NCBI RefSeq assembly: GCF_017876095.1
Contig: NZ_JAGINM010000013.1
Coordinates: 1-64,000, forward strand
Direction: 5' to 3'
From: Azospirillum agricola
Lineage (GTDB): Bacteria; Pseudomonadota; Alphaproteobacteria; Azospirillales; Azospirillaceae
Length of the DNA: 64,000 nt
Below the pieces are notes generated by a model. It searched no databases. It was not told the DNA's origin and was given only the letters and a program-made list of their open reading frames with translations. Made by a program: the position numbers and the translations under genes. The stretch's first letter is position 1, and each line of letters begins with the position of its first letter. Below, piece by piece: positions 52,647 to 61,899 of this stretch.

Positions 52647-53894
52647 ATGATCTTCAACGCCTTCGAACGCATGGTCGCGATGCGGTACCTTCGGGCGCGC
52701 CGCCAGGAAGGCTTCATCTCGGTCATCGCGGGATTCTCGCTGCTCGGCATCGCGCTGGGGGTGGCGACGCTCATCATCGTGATGTCGGTGATGAACGGCT
52801 TCCGGGCGGAGCTGCTCGGCCGCGTGCTCGGCCTCAACGGGCACCTGAACGTCTACAACGTCCGCGGCGGGCCGCTGCCCGACTTCGACATCCTGACCGG
52901 CAAGCTGCGCAACACGCCGGGCGTCACCAACGTCACCCCGACGGTGGAGGGACAGGCGCTGGTCTCGGTGCGCGGGCTGGCCTCGGGCGCCGTGGTGCGC
53001 GGCGTGCGGGCGGAGGATTTCCGCGTCCGCCCGACCCTGTCGCGCAACATCGTCCGCGGCTCGGCCGAGGATTTCGGGGAGGACCGCATCGCCATCGGCA
53101 GCCGGATGGCGCAGCGGCTCGGCCTGTCGGTCGGCGACCAGCTCACCCTGATCGCGCCGCAGGGCAACGTCACCGCCTTCGGCACCGTGCCGCGCCTGCG
53201 CAGCTACCCGATCGGCGCCATCTTCGACGTCGGCATGTTCGAGTACGACAACAGCTTCGTCTTCCTGCCGCTGGAGGAGGCGCAGGCCTTCTTCCGCACC
53301 GGCGACGCGGTGTCCTCGCTGGAGGTCTTCGTCCAGGACCCGGTGCAGATCCGCGCGGCGCGCGACGCCGTGCAGTCGGTGGTCGCCGGGGTCGGGCGGG
53401 TGGTCGACTGGCAGCAGTCGAACGCCAGCTTCTTCACCGCGCTCCAGGTCGAGCGCAACGTGATGTTCCTGATCCTGTCGCTGATCATCATGGTCGCGGC
53501 CTTCAACATCATCTCCAGCCTGATCATGCTGGTGAAGGACAAGGGGCGCGACATCGCCATCCTGCGCACCATGGGCGCCACGCGCGGCATGATCATGCGC
53601 ATCTTCTTCCTGTCCGGCGCCAGCGTCGGCGTGACCGGGACGCTGCTCGGGCTGGCGCTCGGCGTGTCCTTCGCGCTGAACATCGAGAGCATCCGGCAGG
53701 CGATCCAGAGCCTGACCGGGACCAACCTCTTCTCCGCCGAGATCTATTTCCTGTCGCAACTGCCGGCGCGGATCGACTGGAGCGAGGTGGTGCAGGTGAC
53801 GCTGATGGCGCTCGGCCTGTCCTTCGCCGCGACGATCTACCCGTCCTGGCGCGCCGCCCGTCTCGATCCGGTGGAGGCCCTGCGCTATGAATGA
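52647..53894 (+). CDS. Lipoprotein-releasing ABC system permease (LolC/LolE-type)
   Basis: A 415-residue inner-membrane protein that extracts mature lipoproteins and passes them to LolA. One N-terminal helix (FISVIAGFSLLGIALGVATLIIVMSVMNGF), a large periplasmic domain (about 50-260), and three C-terminal helices follow the MacB/FtsX plan. A single LolC/E-type gene is present with lolD, so it may act as a homodimer (LolF-like), as proposed for alphaproteobacteria. It overlaps lolD by eight bases. Confidence 0.93.
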   Translation: MIFNAFERMVAMRYLRARRQEGFISVIAGFSLLGIALGVATLIIVMSVMNGFRAELLGRVLGLNGHLNVYNVRGGPLPDFDILTGKLRNTPGVTNVTPTVEGQALVSVRGLASGAVVRGVRAEDFRVRPTLSRNIVRGSAEDFGEDRIAIGSRMAQRLGLSVGDQLTLIAPQGNVTAFGTVPRLRSYPIGAIFDVGMFEYDNSFVFLPLEEAQAFFRTGDAVSSLEVFVQDPVQIRAARDAVQSVVAGVGRVVDWQQSNASFFTALQVERNVMFLILSLIIMVAAFNIISSLIMLVKDKGRDIAILRTMGATRGMIMRIFFLSGASVGVTGTLLGLALGVSFALNIESIRQAIQSLTGTNLFSAEIYFLSQLPARIDWSEVVQVTLMALGLSFAATIYPSWRAARLDPVEALRYE

Positions 53895-54636
53895 GCCGAT
53901 GCTGGAACTCTCCGGGATCGTCCGCCGCTTCGAACAGGGCGGCACGGTTCTGGACGTGCTGCGCGGGGCCGGGCTGACGGTGCGCGCCGGCGAGCTGGTG
54001 GCGCTGGTCGGTCCGTCCGGCGCCGGCAAGTCGACCCTGCTGCAAATCGCCGGTCTGCTGGAGAAGCCGACCGGCGGCACCGTGCGCATCGCCGGGACCG
54101 ACGTGTCGAACCTCGACGACGGCAGGCGGACCGAGGTGCGGCGGCGCTCGATCGGCTTCGTCTACCAGTTCCATCATCTGCTGCCGGAATTCTCGGCGCG
54201 GGAGAACGTCGTCCTGCCGCAGATGATCGCCGGGGTGCCGAAGCGGGTCGCCAAGCAGCGCGCCGACGAGCTGCTGCGCATGGTCGGGCTGGAGGCGCGC
54301 GGCAGCCACCGACCGGCCCGCCTGTCGGGCGGCGAGCAGCAGCGCGTCGCCATCGCCCGCGCGCTGGCCAACGCCCCGTCGCTGCTGATCGCCGACGAGC
54401 CGACCGGCAACCTCGACCCCCACACGGCGGAGAACGTCTTCGCCATGCTGACCGCCATCGTCCGGCAGGCCCGCGTCGGCGCCCTGGTGGCGACCCACAA
54501 CCTCGACCTTGCGCGCCGGATGGATCGGGTGCTGGAGATGCGGGACGGGGTGCTGGTGGAGCACGCGCCGGCGCCGGAGGATGCCCGGGAGCGGGGGCGG
54601 GGAGAGGTGCAAGGGGAGGTGCAAGGGGGGGTGTAG
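53887..54636 (+). CDS. lolD: Lipoprotein-releasing system ATP-binding protein
   Basis: The 249-residue ATPase of the Lol exporter. Walker A GPSGAGKST (about 40-48), signature LSGGEQQRVAIARAL, Walker B LLIADEPTGNLDP and the H-loop VATHN are present. The YQFHHLLPEFSARENV Q-loop region is typical of LolD. The C-terminus ends in two copies of a 12-bp repeat (GEVQ-GEVQ) that adds a short tail. Co-translated with the permease. Confidence 0.95.
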   Translation: MNEPMLELSGIVRRFEQGGTVLDVLRGAGLTVRAGELVALVGPSGAGKSTLLQIAGLLEKPTGGTVRIAGTDVSNLDDGRRTEVRRRSIGFVYQFHHLLPEFSARENVVLPQMIAGVPKRVAKQRADELLRMVGLEARGSHRPARLSGGEQQRVAIARALANAPSLLIADEPTGNLDPHTAENVFAMLTAIVRQARVGALVATHNLDLARRMDRVLEMRDGVLVEHAPAPEDARERGRGEVQGEVQGGV

Positions 54637-54722
54637 TCCGGAATCTTTCCTCTATGCCGTTGCCGGAAAAAGGCGGCGTCACCACACTCAGCGCAACCGA
54701 ACAATGGCAGGGGCTTGAGGGG

Positions 54723-55580
54723 ATGGACCAGAGGATCATCGATCTCTACGACGAATACACCCACGCGCCGTTGCCGCGCCGGGTGTTCCTGGAACGGCTC
54801 GCCGCCCTTGCCGGCGGCGCCGCCGCCCTTCCGGCGATCCTGGCCGCCATCGAGCCGAACTACGCCCGCGCCGCCGTGGTCGAGGAGACCGACAGCCGGC
54901 TCGCCGCCGAGAAGGTCAGCTTCCAGGGCGCGACCGGCGACATCGCCGGCTACATCGCCCGGCCCAAGCTGAGCGACAAGGCCCCGGCGGTGATCGTCAT
55001 CCACGAGAACCGCGGCCTCAACGCCTATGTCGAGGACGTCACCCGCCGTCTGGCGACGGAGGGCTTCGTGGCGTTCGCCCCCGACCTGCTGTCGCCGCTG
55101 GGCGGCACGCCGCCCGACGCCGACAAGGCGCGCGACATGATCGCCCAGCTCGACGCCGACAAGACGGTCAACAACCTCGTCGCGGCGATGAGCCATCTGC
55201 TGGCCTACCGCTATTCGTCGGGCAAGGTCGGGGCGGTCGGCTTCTGCTGGGGCGGCGGCATGGTCAACCGGCTGGCGATCAAGGCGGCCGACCTGAAGGC
55301 CGGCGTCGCCTTCTATGGGCCGACCCCCGACCCGGCGCTGGTCGAGACGATCAAGGCGCCGCTGATGCTGCATTACGCCGGGCTGGACCAGCGCATCAAC
55401 GCCAACGTGCCGGCCTACGACGCGGCGCTGACCAAGGCCGGGGTCGAGCACCAAGTGTTCATGTATGACGGCGTCAACCACGCCTTCCACAACGACACCT
55501 CGGCCGAGCGCTACAACAAGGAGGCTGCCGATCTGGCGTGGAAGCGCAGCGTCGAGTTCCTCAAGGCCAAGCTGGCGTGA
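54723..55580 (+). CDS. Dienelactone hydrolase family protein, Tat-exported
   Basis: A 285-residue alpha/beta hydrolase. The catalytic triad is C175 (GFCWGGG), D222 and H253 (NHAFH), with the partner Glu in HENRG (95), as in dienelactone hydrolase. The N-terminus DLYDEYTHAPLPRRVFLERLAALAGG is a twin-arginine-type signal (RR at 19-20), so the enzyme is probably periplasmic. The start at 54723 places RR at a normal distance. The true ester or lactone substrate is unknown; it stands alone next to lolD. Confidence 0.9.
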   Translation: MDQRIIDLYDEYTHAPLPRRVFLERLAALAGGAAALPAILAAIEPNYARAAVVEETDSRLAAEKVSFQGATGDIAGYIARPKLSDKAPAVIVIHENRGLNAYVEDVTRRLATEGFVAFAPDLLSPLGGTPPDADKARDMIAQLDADKTVNNLVAAMSHLLAYRYSSGKVGAVGFCWGGGMVNRLAIKAADLKAGVAFYGPTPDPALVETIKAPLMLHYAGLDQRINANVPAYDAALTKAGVEHQVFMYDGVNHAFHNDTSAERYNKEAADLAWKRSVEFLKAKLA

Positions 55581-55585
55581 TGAAT

Positions 55586-55614
55586 TTTCCCTCTCCCGTT
55601 CCGGGAGAGGGAAA
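55586..55614. terminator. Perfect 13-bp-arm hairpin between convergent genes
   Basis: TTTCCCTCTCCCG, loop TTC, CGGGAGAGGGAAA. It lies between the stops of the hydrolase and the EamA gene and could end both transcripts, although neither side has a good U-run. It shares its CCCTCTCCCG core with the inverted repeat at 11261-11390. Confidence 0.65.
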
Positions 55615-55618
55615 GCAA

Positions 55619-56500
55619 CTACGCCTTCGCGCGCGCCAGCGCCGGCAGCTTCAGCACCGACAGCGCCAGCCCGCAGAAGACCAGCAGCCCGCCCGCCAGC
55701 TTCAGCGCGGTGAAGGTCTCGCCCAGCAGCAGGGCGCTGCTGCTCATGCCGAAGAGCGGCACCAGCAGCGAGAAGGGCGCCACGAGGCTGGCCGGGTAGT
55801 GGCGCATCAGGAAGCCCCAGGCGGCGAAGCCGAACAGCGTGGCGCCCGCCGCGATGTAGACCAGCGCGCCGATCCCGACCCAGGTCAGGTTGGCGAAGGC
55901 GTGGGCGATGCGGTCCGGCCCTTCGGCCAGGAAGGAGAGGGCCAGCAGCGGCAGCGGCGGAATCAGGCTGACCCAGGCCATCATGCGGAACAGGTCGGGC
56001 GCCTTGGCTTTCTTCATCACGATGTTGGCGAGGCCCCAGGACGCCGCCGCCGCCAGCGTCAGGAGGAGGCCGAGCAGCGAATCGCCGGTCGGCATCTCCG
56101 TAGCGATCAGCCCGATGCCGGCGAAGGCCAGCAGCATGCCGGCGATCTGCCGGGGCCCCGGCCGGTCGCCAAGCGCGAAGACGGCGAAGAGCGCCGTGAA
56201 GAAGGCTTGGCTTTGCAGGACCAGCGAGGCCAGACCCGCCGGCATCCCGACATCCATGCCGAGGAACAGCAGCGGGAACTGGACGGCGCCCAGCGGCACG
56301 CCGATGCCGACGACGTAGCGCCAGGGAATCGGCGGCCCCGCCCGCATCCCCAGCGCCAGCACCGGCAGCGAGGCCAGCATGAAGCGCAGGCTGGTGAACA
56401 GGAAGGGCGGGAGGTCGCGCAATCCCAGCTTGATCGCGACGAAGTTCACGCCCCAGACGGCGGCGACCGCCACGGCGAGCAGGATGTGAGGAAGGCGCAT
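55619..56500 (-). CDS. EamA family transporter (DMT superfamily)
   Basis: A 293-residue inner-membrane protein with ten hydrophobic segments made of two EamA repeats. The first begins AVAAVWGVNFVAIKLGL with the family Trp-Gly-x-Asn, and the second half contains AAAASWGLANIVMKK. The overall pattern resembles amino-acid or metabolite exporters such as the O-acetylserine/cysteine exporter EamA, but the substrate is not assignable. It converges with the hydrolase gene. Confidence 0.9.
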   Translation of the reverse strand: MRLPHILLAVAVAAVWGVNFVAIKLGLRDLPPFLFTSLRFMLASLPVLALGMRAGPPIPWRYVVGIGVPLGAVQFPLLFLGMDVGMPAGLASLVLQSQAFFTALFAVFALGDRPGPRQIAGMLLAFAGIGLIATEMPTGDSLLGLLLTLAAAASWGLANIVMKKAKAPDLFRMMAWVSLIPPLPLLALSFLAEGPDRIAHAFANLTWVGIGALVYIAAGATLFGFAAWGFLMRHYPASLVAPFSLLVPLFGMSSSALLLGETFTALKLAGGLLVFCGLALSVLKLPALARAKA

Positions 56501-56562
56501 GATCCGACCCTAGGCGCGCCTTTCCGTTGCGTCAACGCGGGCAGACCCGTGCGCCGCGCGGA

Positions 56563-57171
56563 TCAGCCGTCGGCGTGCAGAATGCGGCATTCGTCCGACG
56601 CGTTGATCGCCCAGGACGACCCGTTGAGCAGCAGGGTGCCGAGTTCCCCCAGCGCGGCGCTGCGGAAGGTCACGCGGCGGTTGCGGGCGAAGGGTTCCAG
56701 CTCCTCCAGATAGGTCTTGCTGGGGATGGCGACGTAGAGGCCGCCGCCGGGAAGCCCGCGCGCGCCGAGCATCACCTTCGAGCCCTGGTCGAAGCTGGCG
56801 GTCAGGTCGTAGCGCTCGCCGGCCGTCACCGCCGCCCCGGTGCCGGTCAGGGTGAAGCCCGATTCGACGGCGGCGGTGCGGAACACCATGCCCGGTCCGC
56901 CCCTTTCGCCGGTCGGGCCGGCGGGAACCGGCGCCGTGCGCACCGCCTGGCAATAGGTCTTGCCGCTGGCCGGCTTGTGGATGGTCACGCTCCAGCCGCG
57001 CGTCGGGGTGTTGTAGGGGGTTCCGGACGCCTCCTCCAGCCCGCGCGGGGCCGGCGGAGCGGCGGGCGGGGCCACCGTCGTCTGGCAGGCGGCCAGCAGC
57101 AGCAGGGTCGTCAGCGTGGCCGGCGGCGCGGCGATCCGGGCGGCCGTTCGAGCAAGGCTCTGCCGATCCAT
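56563..57171 (-). CDS. Hypothetical lipoprotein
   Basis: A 202-residue putative lipoprotein: basic start, hydrophobic TLTTLLLLAAC with lipobox LAAC (Cys near 29). The mature part reads WSVTIHKPASGKTYCQAVRTAP, then beta-rich segments and a final SDECRILHADG. There is a weak resemblance to IalB-like proteins, which I do not consider proven. GGGAGG eight bases before the ATG at 57171 decides the start; the longer ORF to 57363 overlaps dnaE on the other strand. Confidence 0.7.
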   Translation of the reverse strand: MDRQSLARTAARIAAPPATLTTLLLLAACQTTVAPPAAPPAPRGLEEASGTPYNTPTRGWSVTIHKPASGKTYCQAVRTAPVPAGPTGERGGPGMVFRTAAVESGFTLTGTGAAVTAGERYDLTASFDQGSKVMLGARGLPGGGLYVAIPSKTYLEELEPFARNRRVTFRSAALGELGTLLLNGSSWAINASDECRILHADG

Positions 57172-57343
57172 CGCGGCATCCTCCCCAGCGTTGTTCGCGT
57201 TTCGTCTTTCTGCATACCACGAACGCGTGCGGCGGGCGACCGTGGAGGCGGAAGCGCCGGCTGTGCTAGAACCGGATCCAGCCGGTCCGCCTTGCCCGCC
57301 CGCCCCCCGTCCCCGCCCCCGTCCCCGATCGCCAACGGTTGCC

Positions 57344-60300
57344 ATGCCCCACGCCGATTTCATCCATCTGCGCGTCCATTCCGCCTATTCGCTGTCGGAA
57401 GGGGCCATCAAGATGAAGGAGCTGGTGAAGCTCTGCCACAAGAAGCAGATGCCCGCCGTGGCGGTGACCGACACCGGCAACCTGTTCGGCGCGCTGGAGT
57501 TCGCGCTGGCGGCGGCCGACACCGGCGTGCAGCCGATCCTCGGCACGGTGCTCGGCATCACCCGCGTCGGCCCGGCGGCGACCAAGCCCGGCCTGCCCGG
57601 CAAGGCGGCCTCCACGCCCGACCAGCTCGTGCTGCTCTGCCAGAACGAGGAGGGCTACCGCAACCTGATGAAGCTGGTGTCCAAGGCCTTCCTGGAGTCC
57701 GACCCGCTGGCCGGTCCCCAGGTGGCGCTGGACGCGCTGGAGGGGCAGTCCGCCGGACTGATCGCGCTGACCGGCGGCATCGGCGGCTCGCTCGGCCGGC
57801 TGCTCGGCGAGGGGCAGAAGGATCTGGCGCTGGAGGTGCTGGACCGGCTGAAGCGGCTGTTCCCCGGCCGGCTCTACGTCGAGCTGCAACGCCATCCCGA
57901 CAGCCATTTCGAGGCGCTGGAGAACGCCGTCGAGCCGGCGCTGATCGACCTCGCCTACGCCCACGGCCTGCCGCTGGTCGCCACCAACGACTGCCACTTC
58001 GCGACCGAGGACATGTACGAGGCGCACGACGCGCTGCTCTGCATCGCCGAGGGCGCCTACATCAGCCAGGACAGCCGCCGGCGCCTGACACCCCACCATT
58101 GCTTCAAGTCGGCGGAGGACATGCGTTTCCTGTTCTCCGACCTGCCGGAGGCGATCGACAACACGCTGGCCATCGCGCGCCGCTGCTCGTTCCTGCTGAA
58201 GCCGATCAAGCCGATCCTGCCGCCCTTCGCCTGCGAGGGCGGGCGGACCGAGGACGACGAGCTGCGCGCCCAGTCGCGCGCCGGCCTGGAGGAACGGCTG
58301 GAGAAGGTCGTCTACACGCCGGAGATGACGCCGGAGCAGCGCGCCGAAACCCGCAGGACCTATTTCGAGCGTCTGGAGTTCGAGCTGGACGTCATCGTCA
58401 AGATGAAGTTCCCCGGCTATTTCCTGATCGTGTCGGACTTCATCAAATGGGCCAAGAACCACGACATCCCGGTGGGGCCGGGGCGCGGCTCGGGCGCCGG
58501 CTCGGTCGTCGCCTGGGCGCTGACCATCACCGACCTCGACCCGCTGCGCTTCGGCCTGCTGTTCGAGCGCTTCCTGAATCCCGAACGCGTGTCGATGCCC
58601 GACTTCGACATCGACTTCTGCCAGGACCGCCGCGAAGAGGTCATCAAATACGTCCAGGACAAGTACGGCTACGACCGCGTCGCCCAGATCATCACCTTCG
58701 GTAAGCTCCAGGCGCGCGCCGTGCTGCGCGACGTCGGGCGCGTGTTGCAGATGCCCTACGGGCAGGTCGACAAGATCTGCAAGATGGTGCCGAACAACCC
58801 GGCCAACCCGGTCACGCTCCAGCAGGCGCTCGACAGCGAGGAGATGCTGCGCGCCGCGCGCGACGGCGACGAGACCGTCGCCCACCTGATCGACATCGCG
58901 CTGAAGCTGGAGGGGCTGTACCGCCACGCCTCGACCCACGCGGCCGGCGTGGTGATTTCCGACCGGCCGCTGCACGAGCTGGTGCCGCTCTACCGCGACC
59001 CGCGATCCGACATGCCGGTCACCCAGTTCAACATGAAGTTCGTCGAGCAGGCCGGGCTGGTGAAGTTCGACTTCCTCGGCCTGAAGACGCTGACCGTGTT
59101 GCAGACGGCCGTCAACCTGATCCCCGGGAAGCCGGACCTGACCACCGTCCCGCTGGACGACGAGAAGAGCTACCAGCTTCTCAGCCGCGCCGAGGCGACG
59201 GGCGTGTTCCAGCTCGAAAGCTCGGGCATGCGCGACGTCCTGCGCCGGCTGAAGCCGAACCGGCTGGAGGACATCATCGCGCTGGTGTCGCTCTACCGCC
59301 CCGGCCCGATGGACAACATCCCGAAATACATCCGGGTGAAGAACGGCGAGGAAAAGCCCGACTACATGCACGACAGCCTGGAAGGGATCCTGAAGGAGAC
59401 CTTCGGGATCATGATCTACCAGGAACAGGTCATGCAGATCGCGCAGGTGCTGTCCGGCTATTCGCTGGGCGGCGCCGACCTGCTGCGCCGCGCCATGGGC
59501 AAGAAGATCAAGGAGGAGATGGACGCCCAGCGGAAGATCTTCTGCGACGGCGCCGAGCAGCGCGGCGTGAAGGCGGAACTCGCCAGCCTGATCTTCGACC
59601 AGGTGATGAAGTTCGCCGGCTACGGCTTCAACAAGTCCCACGCGGCGGCCTACGCGCTGGTCGCCTACCACACCGCCTATCTGAAGGCGAACTATCCGGT
59701 CGAGTTCATGGCGGCGTCGATGACGCTCGACCTCGGCAACACCGACAAGCTGAACGTCTTCCGGCAGGAGCTGGCGCGCCTGAAGATCAAGCTGCTGACG
59801 CCGGACATCAACAGGTCGGACGCCATCTTCGGCGTCGAGCATCTCGGCGACGGGGGGAAGGCGGTGCGCTACGCGCTGGCCGCCGTCAAGGGCGTCGGCG
59901 CCCCGGCGATGAAGGCGGTGGTGGAGGAGCGGCGGAGGAACGGGCCTTACAAGAGCCTGTTCGACTTCGCCCGCCGGCTCGACCTGAAGACCATCAACAA
60001 GCGGCAGCTCGAGAATCTCGCCTGCGCCGGCGCCTTCGACGGGCTGAATCCCAACCGGGCGCAGGTCCACGCGGCGCTGGAGACCATCATCCGCTACGCC
60101 CAGGCCGAGGCCGCCGAGCGCGACAGCGGCATCGGCAACCTGTTCGGCGGCGGGGGCGGCGGGCTGCCGGAGCCCGACCTCCCCAAGGTCAAGGACTGGG
60201 AGCCGCTGGAGAAGCTGAAGCACGAGTTCTCGGCCATCGGCTTCTACCTGTCGGCCCACCCGCTGGACACCTACGCCGGTCCGCTCGGCCGGATGAAGGT

Positions 60301-60829
60301 GGTGCGCTCGGCCGAGCTGATGGCGGCGGTGCAGCGGGGCGGTTCGACCCGCTACAAGATGGCCGGCATCGTCGTCTCCAAGAAGGAGAAGACCGCCAAG
60401 TCGGGCAACCGCTTCGCCTTCGTCGAGCTGTCGGACGCGACCGGCGGCTACGAGGTGACGCTGTTCTCGGAGGTGCTGGCGGTCAACCGCGACCTGCTGG
60501 AGCCGGGCACCCCGGTTCTGATCACGGTGGACGCCCAGCTCAACGGCGAGGAGATCCGCCTGACCTGCCAGGAGATCCGCCCGCTGGAGGAGGCGGTCGC
60601 CTCGGTCAGCACCGGCCTGCGGGTGGTGCTGCGCGACGGCGGTCCCATCGAGTCGCTGAAGTCCACGCTGGAACGCCTGTCGCGCGGCAAGAGCAAGATC
60701 AACGTGCTGGTCGAGATCGAGCCGCTGAAGGAGGTCGAGATCGAGCTTCCCGGCGCCTACGCCATCACCGCGCAGAGCCGGTCCGCCCTGAAGGCGGTGC
60801 CGGGGGTGGTGGAGGTGGCGGAGCTGTAA
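57344..60829 (+). CDS. dnaE: DNA polymerase III subunit alpha
   Basis: The 1161-residue replicative polymerase subunit. The N-terminal PHP domain starts FIHLRVHSAYSLSEGAIK. The catalytic aspartates are in PDFDIDFCQDRR (about 420-431), with GRGSGAGSVVAWAL just before. Then come the tandem helix-hairpin-helix region, the OB domain (TRYKMAGIVVSKKEKTAKSGNRFAFVELSD) and the C-terminal tau-binding part. ATG 57344 gives the standard N-terminus. The gap before it is a C-rich tract without other features. Confidence 0.97.
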   Translation: MPHADFIHLRVHSAYSLSEGAIKMKELVKLCHKKQMPAVAVTDTGNLFGALEFALAAADTGVQPILGTVLGITRVGPAATKPGLPGKAASTPDQLVLLCQNEEGYRNLMKLVSKAFLESDPLAGPQVALDALEGQSAGLIALTGGIGGSLGRLLGEGQKDLALEVLDRLKRLFPGRLYVELQRHPDSHFEALENAVEPALIDLAYAHGLPLVATNDCHFATEDMYEAHDALLCIAEGAYISQDSRRRLTPHHCFKSAEDMRFLFSDLPEAIDNTLAIARRCSFLLKPIKPILPPFACEGGRTEDDELRAQSRAGLEERLEKVVYTPEMTPEQRAETRRTYFERLEFELDVIVKMKFPGYFLIVSDFIKWAKNHDIPVGPGRGSGAGSVVAWALTITDLDPLRFGLLFERFLNPERVSMPDFDIDFCQDRREEVIKYVQDKYGYDRVAQIITFGKLQARAVLRDVGRVLQMPYGQVDKICKMVPNNPANPVTLQQALDSEEMLRAARDGDETVAHLIDIALKLEGLYRHASTHAAGVVISDRPLHELVPLYRDPRSDMPVTQFNMKFVEQAGLVKFDFLGLKTLTVLQTAVNLIPGKPDLTTVPLDDEKSYQLLSRAEATGVFQLESSGMRDVLRRLKPNRLEDIIALVSLYRPGPMDNIPKYIRVKNGEEKPDYMHDSLEGILKETFGIMIYQEQVMQIAQVLSGYSLGGADLLRRAMGKKIKEEMDAQRKIFCDGAEQRGVKAELASLIFDQVMKFAGYGFNKSHAAAYALVAYHTAYLKANYPVEFMAASMTLDLGNTDKLNVFRQELARLKIKLLTPDINRSDAIFGVEHLGDGGKAVRYALAAVKGVGAPAMKAVVEERRRNGPYKSLFDFARRLDLKTINKRQLENLACAGAFDGLNPNRAQVHAALETIIRYAQAEAAERDSGIGNLFGGGGGGLPEPDLPKVKDWEPLEKLKHEFSAIGFYLSAHPLDTYAGPLGRMKVVRSAELMAAVQRGGSTRYKMAGIVVSKKEKTAKSGNRFAFVELSDATGGYEVTLFSEVLAVNRDLLEPGTPVLITVDAQLNGEEIRLTCQEIRPLEEAVASVSTGLRVVLRDGGPIESLKSTLERLSRGKSKINVLVEIEPLKEVEIELPGAYAITAQSRSALKAVPGVVEVAEL

Positions 60830-60904
60830 CCTGAGGATCGGCGAATGGCGCCCGGCCGCAATTCCTGATACGCTCGCCTGCGACAATCATCGCGGAGGGC
60901 GGGC

Positions 60905-61066
60905 ATGAATCGGCAGGGATTCGCGGTACCTTCAGGCATCGTCGTCGGCTCGCTTCTGGCTGCTTGGATCGATGGGCTTTCCACGGTCGCCTTCGCGTTC
61001 GTCATTGTGCTTTGCATCGGTTTTGCCAAGGCGATCGCGGGCCTGTTCCCTGCCTCGAAGAAATGA
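60905..61066 (+). CDS. Small membrane protein (53 aa)
   Basis: A 53-codon frame starting MNRQGFAVPSG with one hydrophobic helix (about IVVGSLLAAWIDGLSTVAFA, continuing through VIVLCIGF) and ending PASKK. GGAGGG before the ATG is a strong ribosome site. Its stop overlaps the start of the next gene (ATGA), which supports translation. Function unknown. Confidence 0.6.
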   Translation: MNRQGFAVPSGIVVGSLLAAWIDGLSTVAFAFVIVLCIGFAKAIAGLFPASKK

Positions 61067-61881
61067 GCGAGGCGGTCGGCGTGGCCAATATCTTGAAATG
61101 TATGGGATTTCTCGGATTGCTTCTCGTCTCCTCCCATCAGGGGGTTGCGGCGGAAGCCGGACGGGATGATGCTCAGGCCGGGTCTGTGGCCGGGCCTGTG
61201 GCCAGACCTGTGAGTGAACGCGGGAAAATCGGCGAGGAAGATTTCCAGGAGAAGAAGCTCCCGACGGGAGGCGCCGCGGCCCTTCGTGCGGAGCGGGTTT
61301 TTGCGCTTCCAGGCAGTTCCTGGCAAACGCGGTTCGGCGGAACCAGCGTGGTCGTGCTGACGCGCAAGCCACTGGCGGGCGAAAGAGACCAGTATCACGC
61401 GATCTGCAAGGCCTGGATCAACAACTTCCTGTCGATCGGTGTGGGAAGGGATCCTTTGGTTCTGCCGTGGGAGACGGATCGGATCATGGCGGTATTCTGG
61501 CCCCTGGACACCGCATACCCGGACGAAGGCAAGCTCGGGAACTGCGATTATCTTATCGATCATTATGACTTCAAGGTCGGCCAGCAAGCCGCCGACAGCG
61601 TCGAAGCCTCTCAGGGGCCCCTGCTGGTCGCCTGGCGGCGGATCGATCCCGGGCGAAAAGCGTCGTTGAGCTTGCGGAGCCTTTCCAGCGAACGGTCGAT
61701 CTCCGACGCGTTCGAGGTGTGGCGATACCGCATTCAATTGCAGCCGGAAAGCTGGCTGGATACGCTCGACATAACCGTTTTGCGTGGAGCCCTTCGGGAT
61801 TTCCTGAACCGCAATTCCGACGTTCTGCTGTGCCTGGTTGGGAGCAGGGAAGGACGGCAATGCGTGAAAGGGGGCGTGTGA
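61063..61881 (+). CDS. Hypothetical exported protein
   Basis: A 272-residue protein with an N-terminal hydrophobic stretch (MGFLGLLLVSSHQGVAA, residues 14-30) that fits a signal peptide. The mature domain contains RDQYHAICKAWINNFLSIGV, CDYLIDHYDFKVGQQAAD and a C-terminal part with VLLCLVGSREGRQC; four Cys in total. It looks like a globular alpha/beta domain that I do not recognise. Base composition is slightly less GC-rich than in its neighbours. It is translationally coupled to the 53-residue ORF. Confidence 0.68.
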   Translation: MSEAVGVANILKCMGFLGLLLVSSHQGVAAEAGRDDAQAGSVAGPVARPVSERGKIGEEDFQEKKLPTGGAAALRAERVFALPGSSWQTRFGGTSVVVLTRKPLAGERDQYHAICKAWINNFLSIGVGRDPLVLPWETDRIMAVFWPLDTAYPDEGKLGNCDYLIDHYDFKVGQQAADSVEASQGPLLVAWRRIDPGRKASLSLRSLSSERSISDAFEVWRYRIQLQPESWLDTLDITVLRGALRDFLNRNSDVLLCLVGSREGRQCVKGGV

Positions 61882-61899
61882 TCGACGAGAGCAGCCAGA

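Noticed and set aside
57266..60886. A 1206-codon open frame on the minus strand opposite dnaE
   Set aside because: The translation is His/Arg/Gln/Leu/Asp-rich text without domains, the usual mirror of a GC-rich coding strand. The plus frame is a full dnaE.
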